Below are positions 1 to 10,172 of a stretch of 64,000 nt of DNA, one piece after another. The notes beneath the pieces were generated by a model. That model did no database searches and was not told where the DNA came from. It worked only from the letters and a program-made list of their open reading frames with translations. A program made the position numbers and the translations under genes. The DNA comes from Butyriboletus loyo. Taxonomy: Eukaryota; Basidiomycota; Agaricomycetes; Boletales; Boletaceae. Position 1 is the first letter of the stretch. Each line of letters starts with the position of its first letter. The DNA lies in the NCBI GenBank assembly GCA_038093515.1, contig JBBPSI010000004.1, forward strand, positions 1 to 64,000, given 5' to 3'.

Positions 1-1499
1 GGCATGGTAGTGAGCAGTGCATGGAGGCAGCAGCGGATCTGCATGCGGGGCCCTCCAGGATTGTGTGCAGCAATGTGCAAGGACTAGGGAATGCCTGCCA
101 ATGTTCTGCAGAGCCTGTGAGTCGCACGGAGGCTGGGGAAAATGGTAGGCACAACGGCAAGGGTGGGGGTGAAATACCATCCATCGCCGAGCAATCAATC
201 AATAGGGTGGGTGGTGTTGAGGAGTCATCAGGCCACATGAAGGCCCGCAACCCCAAGCGGACATATGGGAATGCCAGACGCACTCCTGAAGGTGCAATGG
301 AAGGGCAGAGATCTCAGGCGCCCCATCTGCTCAATGACACAGGTGCATAACCTATGCGCTTATACAACTGTATTGTTAAATGAATCATAGATGCATTGTC
401 AGAGGGGAGTATAAATCCTCCCCAACATCCTGTTGCACAGCATATCACCCCTGCAGAGCTGGGTATTGTGGGAGGAAGGGCATGCAGAATCTACCTGCCT
501 GCTCCAATGCGGTTGGCGCTCAGGAAGCCATCTGCTGATGATGCTGCCACAGAGACCTCACCTGCCCTTGACCATGCCACAACTGCATTGAGGCACCCAA
601 CAGACCACCTGCCTGTTGTTGTGCTGGGTGCTAACTTTCGGAATTGGTAAAGTCCGAGCAGGCGCACCAAGGGCAACAAAGGATGCAAGGGTAAACCTAT
701 CAGTGGAAAGACTCACTGATAATACGAGAGTGAGAGTATCGCAAACAGAGTATAAGGAGCAAGGCTCAACTTAGAGATATCGCAGTAGTGATGATAGAAC
801 TGAAAGATCTAGAGAAAAGCGACAAGCCATAAGGGCTGTCTTATATACAGTACATGAGTGTTTGTACTTATGTTCTGTATAGTACCTTTATAAGGTATAG
901 TATGAAATACATGACGATATGATAGAGATAAGAGATAAGACTAAGCATATCGTCCAATAGCATAATAAGAGCTATTTGTAATGTGATAAGTGTGACTAGG
1001 TCTAGACAATGATATCATATAGACCAGTCTAGAAACGTAGTGGCTGTAAGTGAAATACAGAAAATAGAACACTACCATTTCAACACACTGGGCGCTAACA
1101 ACTAGAACAGCGAGGTGGCACTCAAGAGTAGCCACAGGACTTGGGAGACAATTCTGGGAGAAGTCTCAGACTATGTCTTAGTGCTCACACTAAGAGTCTG
1201 GAGTGAAGCTAATTGCTAGCAGTGATCTGCGTAGAACTAGATAGAGTACATGGGTGTAAAGACCGAGTCTTTATACTACTGGGGTCTGTGCACAGACCAT
1301 GTTCCTAATCGAGTCGTGAGAAGGAAAGTACAAATGAGGAAGGAGTACAAAAGAAGATTCTGGAGTATGAAAGAAAGCGTGTCTGTGCACAGGAAGTGAT
1401 GACTAAGCTAGAGCAGTTCATACTGCTCAAAGGGTACTAGCAAAAGGCTAGGCGAATGAAGTAGTCCAAGTGGTAGTGGATGGAAAAAGTATACCACTA
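1..1499. other. Gene-poor, probably transposon-derived stretch
   Basis: No gene could be supported here. Short open frames at 21-350 and 396-650 match no family I recognise. From about 660 the DNA turns AT-rich and purine-rich with few long frames. At about 1321-1440 a short frame ends in a stop and looks coding-like (a charged helix with many K, E and R), possibly a scrap of a mobile-element gene. Long terminal repeats or an element boundary could not be established by eye. Confidence 0.3.
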
Positions 1500-1649
1500 C
1501 CGTAACAACCACCTCAGCACATCTTTAACCTTCTCAACTGGCCATTGTAGATACTCTTGAAGTTCATCTGATGATGATGCAGGCCCCATCGAGAAGTCAT
1601 CAAGATCATCTGCTGTGTCTTCAGCATGCTGCCATGGTGTGCTCATCAG
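1500..1649 (-). pseudogene. hAT-like transposase C-terminal fragment
   Basis: On the minus strand an open stretch of about 50 codons contains an acidic Asp/Ser-rich segment, then DELQEYLQWPVEKVKDVLRW. Fungal hAT transposases carry a similar acidic linker and a D/E-E-x-x-x-Y-L ... V-K-D-x-L-x-W-W motif at the start of the C-terminal dimerisation region. Here the second Trp of that motif is Leu, and a stop follows within a few codons, so this looks like a decayed fragment. No catalytic residues are present in the piece. The family call rests on the motif alone. Confidence 0.4.
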
Positions 1650-1912
1650 GATGTAATTGACAGAAATATAGATATAACACCCATACTATCTCACTGGCTG
1701 CAGTGTCTTCAGTGGTGGTTTTATGGGGAATGCAGGCTGGCCTTCGACAACTTCAGGAGATGATATGCAACAGGTGGCAATCACAAGTGGATTGAACCTT
1801 CAGGGGTGATTCATGAATCAACAAACTTCGCTGCAGCAAAAAGTAAAATTCACTGGCACCCGGATTGGCGGGAAGCAAATTATGTAAGGTATACCTGTGG
1901 CCACACCCGTAC

Positions 1913-1976
1913 ACCGCGGGTACGGGTACGGTGTTGCCCCGGTCCTCATTTCCTACACCGTACCTGTACCCGCCGT
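1913..1976. repeat. Inverted repeat (22-base arms, 20-base loop), GGTAC-rich
   Basis: Positions 1913-1934 and the reverse complement of 1955-1976 agree at about 20 of 22 bases, with a 20-base loop between them. The arms consist of repeated TACGGG/TACCCG-like units, and flanking bases hold further direct copies. GC content jumps compared with the surroundings. Such units are common near fungal DNA transposons, and a hAT-like scrap lies about 260 bases away, so this may be a subterminal repeat. The link is inference. Confidence 0.6.
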
Positions 1977-3524
1977 ACCCCTACACCCGTTACCAGCAGT
2001 GTTAGCCATACCAGTGCTTAGCCCTAACAAGGGTTCGCAGGCTCGGCGTCTGATTCATGCCTGTCCAGAAAAAGTGCGAAAAAGCAGAGCGAACGCGGTA
2101 AGAAGGAGGCCCACGAAGCATGCTCAACCTCTGAGCATGTTCATGTGTGTCGAAAGGAACGTAAACGGGCGGTGAATGCGAAACCAAAGTCCCCCGTGAA
2201 ATACCACGTTCAGAACGACCAGATAGTAGCCATGCCATGCAGCCAGAAACCGCATTCCCATCCGAACCTCGGTCGCAAGTGCAAACACCTGAGGTGCTGT
2301 CTGTATCAGAACCCTCTGTTCGTGCTGAGGATGCTGACCAAGATTCGCAGATGGCTAGTTGAATACGACACCGGAAGGGACGAGAGAACGAGGCAGTGAA
2401 GGCACCGTTGTCATCACCTGCGAAACTGAAACATCCATGTCCACGCAACAAGCACTGCGTCAAGTCACTCCCGACGAATGAAAGAGGAGATATGGAATAT
2501 GATAGATATCACGCGTTGGTAGAATGTGGCCAAAGTTCCCGAGAGTGTTCAGCCATTGGGATGCCGAGGTGTGAAGTTTCTCACAAGTCACACTGACCTC
2601 CGCTCGATCAGGTTTCTGCAACCTCATTACATTTATTCATTCAAGTTTATCCAATGTGGCAAGCTTAACTGTACGACTGGCCCACGCTTTGATCTGATAC
2701 GGTTGTGAAATGTGGTTCCACTATGGGTGTTGGCAAAGTGGGAAGGGTAAGTGAACTGAGCTGCCTTCCCATCTTCCTGTCTTTTTTTCCCTTGCTGGTG
2801 GCAGAACTGAGTCGATGATGGATTTAGTTACCCAATGCTCAGGCAGGTTGGATTCCCAAAGAGAATATCGTCGGGGATGGAGATTATTCAACGCTTTCCT
2901 TGAGATTGCCGTGAGGGAAGGTGCGGACCTCTCTCGAGATGTGGTGCTCCTCCGAGAAGTAGTTGAAGCCGGCTGGGGAGCATGTTGAACCACGTCGAGC
3001 TTTTTTTTTTTCAGATCGACACTCCCAAAACTGGTTAATAACTCCCTACTACATCTTCTTCTGTCACGACGCCACATCGGACCCTATGTATTGTACATCA
3101 TGTCCACTAGGACTCTTTCTCCTGCCATTTATTTTTTACTATCTATGCTCGTCGTCGTTGCTTGCTCTCTGAATTTACTCTCAAGTCGGCTACTCTGCAT
3201 ACTATAATTTTACTTGCAATGTATTCAATGTCATACTAACTTTATATTTACTTCGGTCGATCAGCATGTGGTGAATGCAGTTATTGCACAAGTTGATTTG
3301 AATTTAACCATGTCCTCGACCATCCGTAGAATGAACGAACCTTACAGTGTTTCGTGTTCGAGCCTGCAATTGAGTAACCGACAACTTGAGACACTATACA
3401 ATGCTCGCCCTGGCACCAAGATGCGACACGACATGAGAAACGAAATCGGGGTAACATTCTATTATAACCCCCCCGCACATCTCGAACAGGTTCAAGACCT
3501 GATAGCTAAACAATCTGGGTGTGT
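1977..3524. other. No supported gene; degraded coding-like stretches
   Basis: A basic open frame runs on the plus strand from roughly 2060 to 2399, rich in Lys and Arg near its beginning, and then breaks up. Neighbouring frames look equally coding-like for short stretches, which suggests a frameshifted relic. A T-run sits at 3001-3012. No domain is recognisable. The opposing 153-codon minus frame at 2002-2463 is most likely a shadow. Confidence 0.25.
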
Positions 3525-4110
3525 TTATGGCGTGGACACTGCAGGTAACAAAGAGTGGAAGAGCCAGTTCTCCGTCGGGAGACCACCCTCGGCGTTCAAA
3601 GACACCACTTCTCCATCGTACACTTCTCCATCAGCCGTTGTCGCGAGGTCCCAAAAGACCGTGTAAGCGCCATCTTGAACACTGAATACCAATCATGTCA
3701 TTCAGTGCACGAAACTGGGACAGAAGGGAGGATACCAACGTGTATACAAGGGGTATGTTAGTGCCCTGGATGGACCAAGTAAGGCCACTGGCAGGAAACG
3801 TTTGGAGAACCCCAGGCCCCTGGGCGATTTGGACAGTGGAGTCGCTCTGGGGTGATATAGTTTGCGTGACTGAGTCGTAGTCGCCGACAGCCCACTGTGC
3901 GGCCCGCAATCAGGATCTTACATCAAAGATTACGGGGTCAAACGAATGAGACGAACCACTTGATCGAGCGAGGGATTGGAGACATCCTGGATCCCGGTGA
4001 CAGTCACATTATTATAGTATGCGCCGTTGTAAGTCATAGCAAGGAGGGCACCATTGATGGAGGGAACCTGGTTGGTGATAACGTAATTTCCGGGCGCGAG
4101 TAGGGACATT
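3525..4110 (-). pseudogene. Ricin-B-like beta-trefoil protein gene, copy 1 (broken)
   Basis: The minus-strand frame starts with ATG at 4110 and opens as a small intracellular beta-trefoil protein: an APGNYVI start, a YNG-x-V-T-V strand and a DVSNPSLDQVVRL stretch. The frame is lost near 3925-3950. A matching frame resumes with QWAVGDYDS and continues through an AQGPGV turn and a TWSIQ strand. A short intron (GT about 3743, AG about 3685) leads to a last exon with VQDGAYTVFWDLA and stop at 3525. Total length would be about 150 residues, normal for this fungal lectin/inhibitor-like family. The break is one net frameshift plus an in-frame TGA in the resumed frame. No signal peptide is visible. 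Carbohydrate or protease binding is known for relatives but not shown here. A second copy lies about 2.4 kb away. Confidence 0.6.
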
Positions 4111-4155
4111 TTTGGGTAGGGATGAGTGTAAGGAATTGTGGTTGAAGGGAACAGC

Positions 4156-4170
4156 TTTTATACGCGCCTT
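4156..4170 (-). promoter_or_regulatory. TATA block upstream of beta-trefoil copy 1
   Basis: Read on the minus strand, this block gives AAGGCGCGTATAAAA, placing a TATA box about 46 bases before the ATG at 4110. The identical 15-mer occurs 55 bases before the start of copy 2 (6596-6610), within a longer similar upstream region. This indicates a promoter duplicated with the gene. Confidence 0.55.
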
Positions 4171-4379
4171 GAATGCATACACGGCTGAATGAAGTCATAT
4201 TTCTCGGATCTGAGGAATGCGGCGAATTCGAAGTCGCTCTGTCACCGAATAAGCGACCTATTTTCTGTTGACCCGGATCAGACCTTAGCCGATCTGCAAA
4301 GGCGCTAGCCTATCAGTGAAATGGTTATTGGTCGGAACCAACGGCTAGCATTTGTAGCACTCGGCTACACTCGGTTAGC

Positions 4380-5373
4380 CTATCGGAAACCAGCAACTGT
4401 TTTACTGATTTGAACTTTGCCTTGAACAGCCAACTTGAACCATTGGTCTACCTTGTAGAACACAACTTGAAGAACCATGAAGTGGAACTCAGCACTGCGT
4501 AGGATGATCCTCAATACAATGGCGAGAGTTACTATAATATATACAAAGCTGGCCAATGTGTCATGGTCCAATGAGTCCTGAGGCTGGCGCAGTGCAAAGC
4601 TACCCGAGGGAGAGGCAGCCTCCAGGCCGCTATCCCAGATTTGTGTTCGAGCGTTACCAAACATTATGGGACCAGTTGGGATCTCAGTCAGCCTGAGGCG
4701 CATAGTAACGTTACCGCTTGACTGCACTACCACAGGTTATTATGATTGGACAATGGCCAGCAAAAGAGGAAATTTCAGGGTCTCACATGATCTATAGATG
4801 GACTAACCAAACAGAGACTAGTTTGAGCTTTTGGATCGGCTAAGTGGCCTTTTGGGTCGGCTACGTTTGTAGATGATGGGCGCACAGACATAATACGTCA
4901 CGGTGCCATGCAAACTCATATCCACTATACTTGGCGCAGCGCCAGCCGCCAGATATTTCCGGCGGAATCTTCACATTACAGGCGGGTCCTCAACGGCGCC
5001 GAGATTCACTGGATCGATGCTGAAGAGAAGCATATTTTTTTAGTCGGTCAAGTGCTTGGTGGGGAGAAGTGACGCTGCAGATCTGGACTCGATCAGTGAG
5101 ATGGTAACGTTAGCCGACACGATCGTTACTGGTGGAAGCAAATTATTGTCGAGAAACATTGATTTGCATTCAGCTGACAAGCACGTTGGAATGGCCCACA
5201 ATTTTCCCCATGTACCGAGTAGCGTGAAATTAGTCCCATTTAGATATACTCCTTGTCGTATTTGCAAGTTGACCGTAGTGGCAAAGAGTGCCGTCACTGC
5301 CATCTCAAATAGCGCGGCACAAAAGGTTAGCTGACAGAACCAGTGGAACCAAATAATTGCTGCGAAGCCTCAA
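4380..5373 (-). pseudogene. Possible broken membrane-protein gene, unknown family
   Basis: Two coding-like stretches lie on the minus strand. The first, about 5373-5040, reads two hydrophobic segments rich in Phe, Trp and Ala (WFHWFCQLTFCAALFEMAV) and then an extracellular-looking segment with NGTN and two Cys. The second, 4733-4380, holds N-x-T sites and then a long hydrophobic helix (FVYIIVTLAIVLRIIL). Between them frames shift, with a further short stretch near 5025-4975. The pattern of TM helices around glycosylatable loops suggests a fungal membrane protein, but I do not recognise it. Several stops prevent a clean model; splicing might rescue part of it. Confidence 0.3.
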
Positions 5374-5998
5374 TTGATTGGCTTTCTGACCGAGGTTGGT
5401 TGCCGCCAATTGGCCCGGTTCCTCACCACAGCGCAGGTACAACTTGGATGTGGTTGACGGAACGGGGGAGAATCGGCTCCTGGACGTCAAACGGATGCAC
5501 GGCGGCAGGAACGGATTATGGCTCTCAACGGTGAGCTTGAATGGTCGGTCGATCGGTCGCTATGTCCAACGAATAATTGTCGCGAGTACCTCAGAGATCG
5601 CCCGTAGGGCAGTCTAAGCATCAAGTAGGTTGACTGGGTGACCCGGCGTGCCCAAATGGAAATGGATGGCTATGACAGAGGGTTTTCATCCCGATGGCGC
5701 CGTTCTTCACATCCGACTTCAATGATACCCTCATAGTATGCAATCCCCTCGATTTTTCTGGTTTTAGTCCTCCTGAGGAAGAAGAGGAAGTGTCAAGTGC
5801 TCATGCTCGGCGCATATGGGATTTCGACACCCATCCTAGACCCTGCATCTCTCCTTTCGACGTTTGCACAACACCCCTCGGATGCTGGAGATGATGATTT
5901 TGATAGTGATTGTATCCTCGAGTATCACTTGAAGCTCAGGACTAGGTCACTATGTTCCTGGTAGGCAGACATGACAGCTAAACGATCCGAGAGATTGT
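5374..5998. other. No supported gene
   Basis: Only short frames occur. A plus-strand frame at 5694-5894 includes an acidic PPEEEEEVSS run but has no recognisable domain. Confidence 0.3.
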
Positions 5999-6541
5999 TT
6001 AGGATGCAATTGTGGATGGGACCAGGACGAACATCCAGTTCTGGGTCAGGTTGCCACTGTAGGCGTCGAAGGTGACATCTTCTCCACTGGACGGTGTTGC
6101 GATGACCCAGTAGACCGCCATCTTGAATACTAAATACAATACCGATTGCGTCATTCAATACGCAAAGCTAAGATAGGAGGGGGAGGATACGAACGTGTAT
6201 ACACCGTCAATCCCATTGATTGCCCAAACATACTTAGCAGCAGGAATGGTTACGAGGATGCCATCCCCCATGCCGATTTGGAGACTCCGTTGTTCAGGGG
6301 AGAGACAGACTGCGTACTCGAGTCGTAGTTTTTGATGGTCCACTGCGCGACCCATTGTCAACATCTTAACTCGGAACTCGGAGGTCAAACGAACCACTCG
6401 ATTCAAGAAACTCGGATCGCTCACATCCGTGATGACCCAGGCGACAGTCACGTTCTAACCCTGACCGTTGAAAGTCATAGCAAAACCCAAAATATCGGCA
6501 GCGTTGATGATGAAATAATTTCCGGGTGCTGGTTTGGACAT
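5999..6541 (-). pseudogene. Ricin-B-like beta-trefoil protein gene, copy 2 (broken)
   Basis: This is a sister of the copy at 3525-4110 with the same layout. ATG at 6541 opens with PAPGNYFIINAAD, then an in-frame TAG at about 6457 interrupts the frame. Reading continues through a VVRLTSEF strand. Near 6350 the frame shifts into QWTIKNYDSSTQSVSPLNN, a motif typical of this fungal beta-trefoil family. A YVWAINGIDGVYT strand precedes an intron in the same position as in copy 1 (acceptor near 6130). A further shift lies just after the acceptor, before VYWVIATPSSGED. The shared final Trp strand ends at stop 5999. At least three lesions make it a clear pseudogene. They differ from those in copy 1, so the two copies decayed mostly independently. 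Confidence 0.6.
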
Positions 6542-6595
6542 TGTTGAATGCAGATGGATAAGATGAGCCTAGGGGTCAAGGCTGAAAGTAACAGG

Positions 6596-6610
6596 TTTTA
6601 TACGCGCCTT
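6596..6610 (-). promoter_or_regulatory. TATA block upstream of beta-trefoil copy 2
   Basis: This is the same AAGGCGCGTATAAAA block (minus strand) as at 4156-4170, here 55 bases before the ATG. Similarity continues upstream through a GAATGAAGT...CGGATCTGA stretch in both copies. Confidence 0.5.
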
Positions 6611-7204
6611 GAGCCCATACAGAACCGAATGAAGTTACATTTCCCGGATCTGACAATTCGTTCATTCGACTTTTGGCGTGGACCACAAAAGGCAGACATC
6701 TCGTGAGACCCATCCATCGTTCTCCCGTATGGACCCGAATCATCGAGTTTACCGCCAGACTCGGGCGGATGGTTATCACCGTGCACAGCGCCCGACCACC
6801 CAGACGTAGACGACACCGAAGCCACATGATGCCACAAGAAGCTCCGTACTGGTGCACACACACGCTGACAGATCCTGCGATGTAACGGTTTCGAGACCTT
6901 TCGAGAGTCCAAACCAGGAGTCACGAGCGAAGCTCGTAGCCACACGAATGGTTCTAGGGAACGGGGGGGCGTCGAAGGCGCGTCGTTGGGGTAGCGAGGC
7001 GAGTCGAAGAATTTATCTAGAGACGTTGGTCAAGAAGTCGTCGGCACGACATTACTAATGTGGGTGATTAGACGAGCCGTAGGATGTTGGAAATCTGAAG
7101 GTTTGGGAGCAAGTTTTTAGCAGGGGGCTGGATTCACGAACGAACCATGATAGTGTGGCTCGGGACGGGGATAGGAAATCTGGGATGAGGGACCCACGAC
7201 GGGA
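6611..7204. other. No supported gene
   Basis: Overlapping frames on both strands (for example 6576-6945 minus) lack recognisable motifs and have mixed composition. They are treated as chance openings. Confidence 0.3.
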
Positions 7205-7690
7205 TCAAAAGGAGGCGAGGGGAGTACACCGGCACACAGAAATAGAGTATCGTGATGACTGCAATAAGCTGGTTCTGCCGCACGAGATGGCCAGCCTCAG
7301 GCTGGGCAGCTGGTGTTGTAGCTGCGCGTTTTGAGCATTATCTACGACGTTTCTCAATAAACAATGAGGATTGTTTGCAAGCTCGGGACTGTTCGGTGAG
7401 CTGAGCGATCGTATTTTTCTCACACAGACAACGAGAGCATGGTGACGTCGAACAAAGCGCCAGACCCAATTCGTTCTCGGCCGGTAACAACAGATCTGGA
7501 ACACAGGTGCTCGCAGGCTTATGGAATGGAGAGGCTTTGCGCAGCTCGAGTGAAGGTTGCACCATTCGAGAAGGGTGGCCTCCTGAGGTGGAGTGAGCAG
7601 GCGAAGCTTGTTCCGGTCCTTGGACCTTGTCCTAAGAATCCCATGGACTCGGTTCAAAACTGTCTGTCTCGCAACCTGGTCAAAGATTAC
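7205..7690 (-). pseudogene. pogo/Fot1-like transposase N-terminal fragment (psq and CENPB-type HTH)
   Basis: An open minus-strand frame of about 150 codons has no ATG at its 5' end. It contains a psq-like residue pattern (LNRVHGILRTRSKDRNK), then LTPPQEATLLEWC, then a pattern ending NWVWRFVRRHHALV. This is the layout of the tandem helix-turn-helix domains of pogo/Fot1 transposases and CENP-B: LTPxQE..L..W, a helix, and x-x-W-x-x-R-F-x-x-R-H. The DDE catalytic domain should follow downstream but is not seen before the stop at 7205. It is therefore a truncated relic. The residue pattern is clear, but the family is inferred without a search. Confidence 0.5.
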
Positions 7691-8119
7691 AAGGACGACC
7701 TAAGGGTAAATCCAGGACAAACTCCTTGGGCAGTGGCAGCTTTTCTGTGTGACTTGTGAGCTCCCTGGGTGACCCCTGAGATGGCAACTAGTTCTCCGGA
7801 AGTGAACCTCTTCTTGGGCTTTGAACGGGTCGCAGCCTGACCTATCGCCCTTCCCAGGAGCCACCCGGGTGTCTGCTGTACGCGTTCCCGTTTGAAACGG
7901 CTTGTTCAACGTTCAACAGGAGTATTCACACTCCGACTCAGTTGCGCTCGGCCGCCAGTGTTTGGACTGTACCTGTAACGAAACCAAGCAAGTTCCACCC
8001 AAGCTTTCTTAACATATCCCTGGGAGTGGTCAGTACTTCAATTTATCAGGCTGTGCCCTATGGCCGCTTGACGTGTACGTCGTCAGGAGCGACAATAATA
8101 GCAGAGGGCCGTCTTTGCC
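7691..8119. other. No gene seen; 5' region of the next gene
   Basis: No convincing frame is present. The last 100-150 bases should hold the promoter and leader of the membrane-protein gene at 8120. No clear TATA box was identified. Confidence 0.3.
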
Positions 8120-8608
8120 ATGTCAACTGCAACTATGACTGGGGCGGTTGAAAACGTCCCTCCAATGGCGGAACCTCCACCAATCGCCACGCTTCTTCCC
8201 TTATTACACCTGGTCGTAGCTGGGTCGTCTCTCCTGTTTCGCCTCGCGGTCCGCTTTCTTCTCGCTATGGTGTACCCGTTACGTATCATCTGGTCCATCG
8301 TCCACGCGTTGCTGTCGCCCATCTTCGTCGTGGTCAAAATTACATTCGCCATCGTGCTGTCCACCCCGTTTTCGATCATCCGTATGGTTGCAGTTACGTT
8401 GTACCCGGTCTACGTATTCTGCGCTGTTGCGTGTATCACCGGCGCTGCAGTCGGGATCCTCGGCCACTACATTTCCACTGCTATTCTACGCGCCCTCGCT
8501 CAATCAAAGTATTTCACCCGATCTCCGAGTCCCCCACACGCAGCTCGCCCGTCAAGTCCGCAAGCGATGCTACGGAAGCGGAAGCGGAAATCTGTACGAT
8601 TGCAATAA
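8120..8608 (+). CDS. Small multi-pass membrane protein, uncharacterised
   Basis: An uninterrupted 162-codon frame starts with ATG at 8120 and ends with TAA at 8608. After a short Pro-rich N-terminus come about four hydrophobic segments: roughly residues 23-45, 47-65, 66-90 and 92-120. They are rich in Leu, Val, Ile and Phe and separated by very short loops. The C-terminal tail is cytosol-like, with a Ser/Pro stretch and a strongly basic end (RKRKRKSVR). An AATAAA polyadenylation-type signal overlaps the stop codon. Uniform hydrophobic helices and a clean frame make it a likely real gene in an otherwise decayed neighbourhood. I do not recognise a named family. It may be one of the conserved orphan membrane proteins of basidiomycetes. 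Confidence 0.7.
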   Translation: MSTATMTGAVENVPPMAEPPPIATLLPLLHLVVAGSSLLFRLAVRFLLAMVYPLRIIWSIVHALLSPIFVVVKITFAIVLSTPFSIIRMVAVTLYPVYVFCAVACITGAAVGILGHYISTAILRALAQSKYFTRSPSPPHAARPSSPQAMLRKRKRKSVRLQ

Positions 8609-10172
8609 AAGATCTTTCAGTTCTCCTCCATTCTTCTATTTATGCACACGAGAAGTGAATCATATCTTCGCCGCAGTTTGTAGCGCGGGCCAGTGTACAT
8701 CATTGGACGGTTGCATCGCTCTATACTACTGTTGCATAATTCTTCGACTTGGAGTAGTGTATGCATGGGGATCCTGTAGATGGAATATGTGATCCATTTC
8801 AAGGCATTTCAAGGCTCTTGTCGTCGTCTCGAGGCGAACTAAGTACCTGCTTGCGTTGACTTGCCAAGCGAGGAGCCCTTATTGAAACCGTCCAAGTGTC
8901 GATTCGTGCTCTCTCCCATAGAATATCATGAAGTATGTAGCGTTAGTAATTGGGTGATGGTGACAAGCAACGTCGGGCTCGAGGCAGCATCATGATAGTA
9001 TACTAAGCCGGGGTTCGGGAAGTCGCTGAATGAATACTCGGCCACCCCGAACAAATCGCCTGGAGGTAATTAGGCTGACTTTGCAGGAACAAACCAATTT
9101 TTGATCGTTAACCAACCAATTACTGTGTCGTCGTCGTCGTCGTCGTCGTCGTCTGCATCGCCTCCTGTATGCTCTATGTAGATTGGTGCGGGAGTCGCCT
9201 GGTGCAGCTGTCTCACCGCCCAGCTAGTCTGGCTTGGCTGGAACCTTTCCTGGTGAGTCCTCTCCTCCCCTTTGCTCTGAACATTCGTCGACGCGTTCCG
9301 ACGGACCCCACAGCTCCCTCGGACGCTTCTTAGCGTTCTCGTCAGGTTTTAACCCTCCCGATGCGTTCGTTTGGTCGGCGGTCGCTGGTTTGGCCGTGAT
9401 TGAACTTGCATTGCGACAGCCTGAGGGTAACTGTGCATCTTTTTTTCCCCGAGCTGATGTACATTGATGTTGTATAGATTCACTGTATCTGCTCATCTTA
9501 CACCCACTGTGATGCGCTGCTTGAATTGCATGCACAATGGCCTGCACCTCTAGCCCCTGCTATACGTCATACGAGTCCAGCACAAGAGGCTGTGAAGCTC
9601 GCAGTGATCTACTCACAGATGCACTAGAGACGATAGCACCCCAGTGGTTGCAACCCGTTATACATTCGCTTCCACCCCCGAAGACATCGCGCAAGACAAT
9701 GATGCACTAAAAGAAGAGGCATCAGATGCATTTGGAGAGGGAAGGGACAGCACTGGACAATTTTGTTATAGCGTTTTTTGTGCCGTTTACCAGAGTCTGT
9801 ACTATGTATGAGGCCTCAGGCCTCAGGCCCCGAAGCCCTGCCACTGAATCCCTGGTCAGTCAAGCCTATGCTGTGCATTGGTGATAACGACGGAACTTAT
9901 CTCCTACATGAAATTGTCACAAACAGTGACCGATCGGGAGGATGGCCCGAGAGGAGTGGGGATAATAAGGGGGTACTCTACAGGAATGGGAAGGTGCTAA
10001 AAAGTGGGAAGATATTCGCGATGTATTGTAGTATATTGGGGGACAAGGTGTCGTGCGTATGCCCTCGAGATGATGTGGTTATTGACAGAATCTTCTGGAA
10101 AATGCAGGTGTTCACGTGTCATCACTGACGACGTGAGGGGAGGATGGTGCCAGCAAGATACCGGGGTCGCTT
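8609..10172. other. Intergenic; no supported gene
   Basis: The stretch holds a trinucleotide microsatellite at 9127-9153 and a short triplication of an AGGCCTC-like unit near 9810. A 116-codon plus frame at 9778-10128 has no recognisable domain and unremarkable composition. Nothing else could be supported. Confidence 0.3.
9127..9153. repeat. (GTC)9 microsatellite
   Basis: Nine perfect GTC units occur in non-coding DNA. Confidence 0.9.

Noticed and set aside
2002..2463. 153-codon minus frame with scattered Cys and Ser
   Set aside because: No recognisable motif, and opposing frames look equally coding-like. It is probably a chance opening in decayed DNA.
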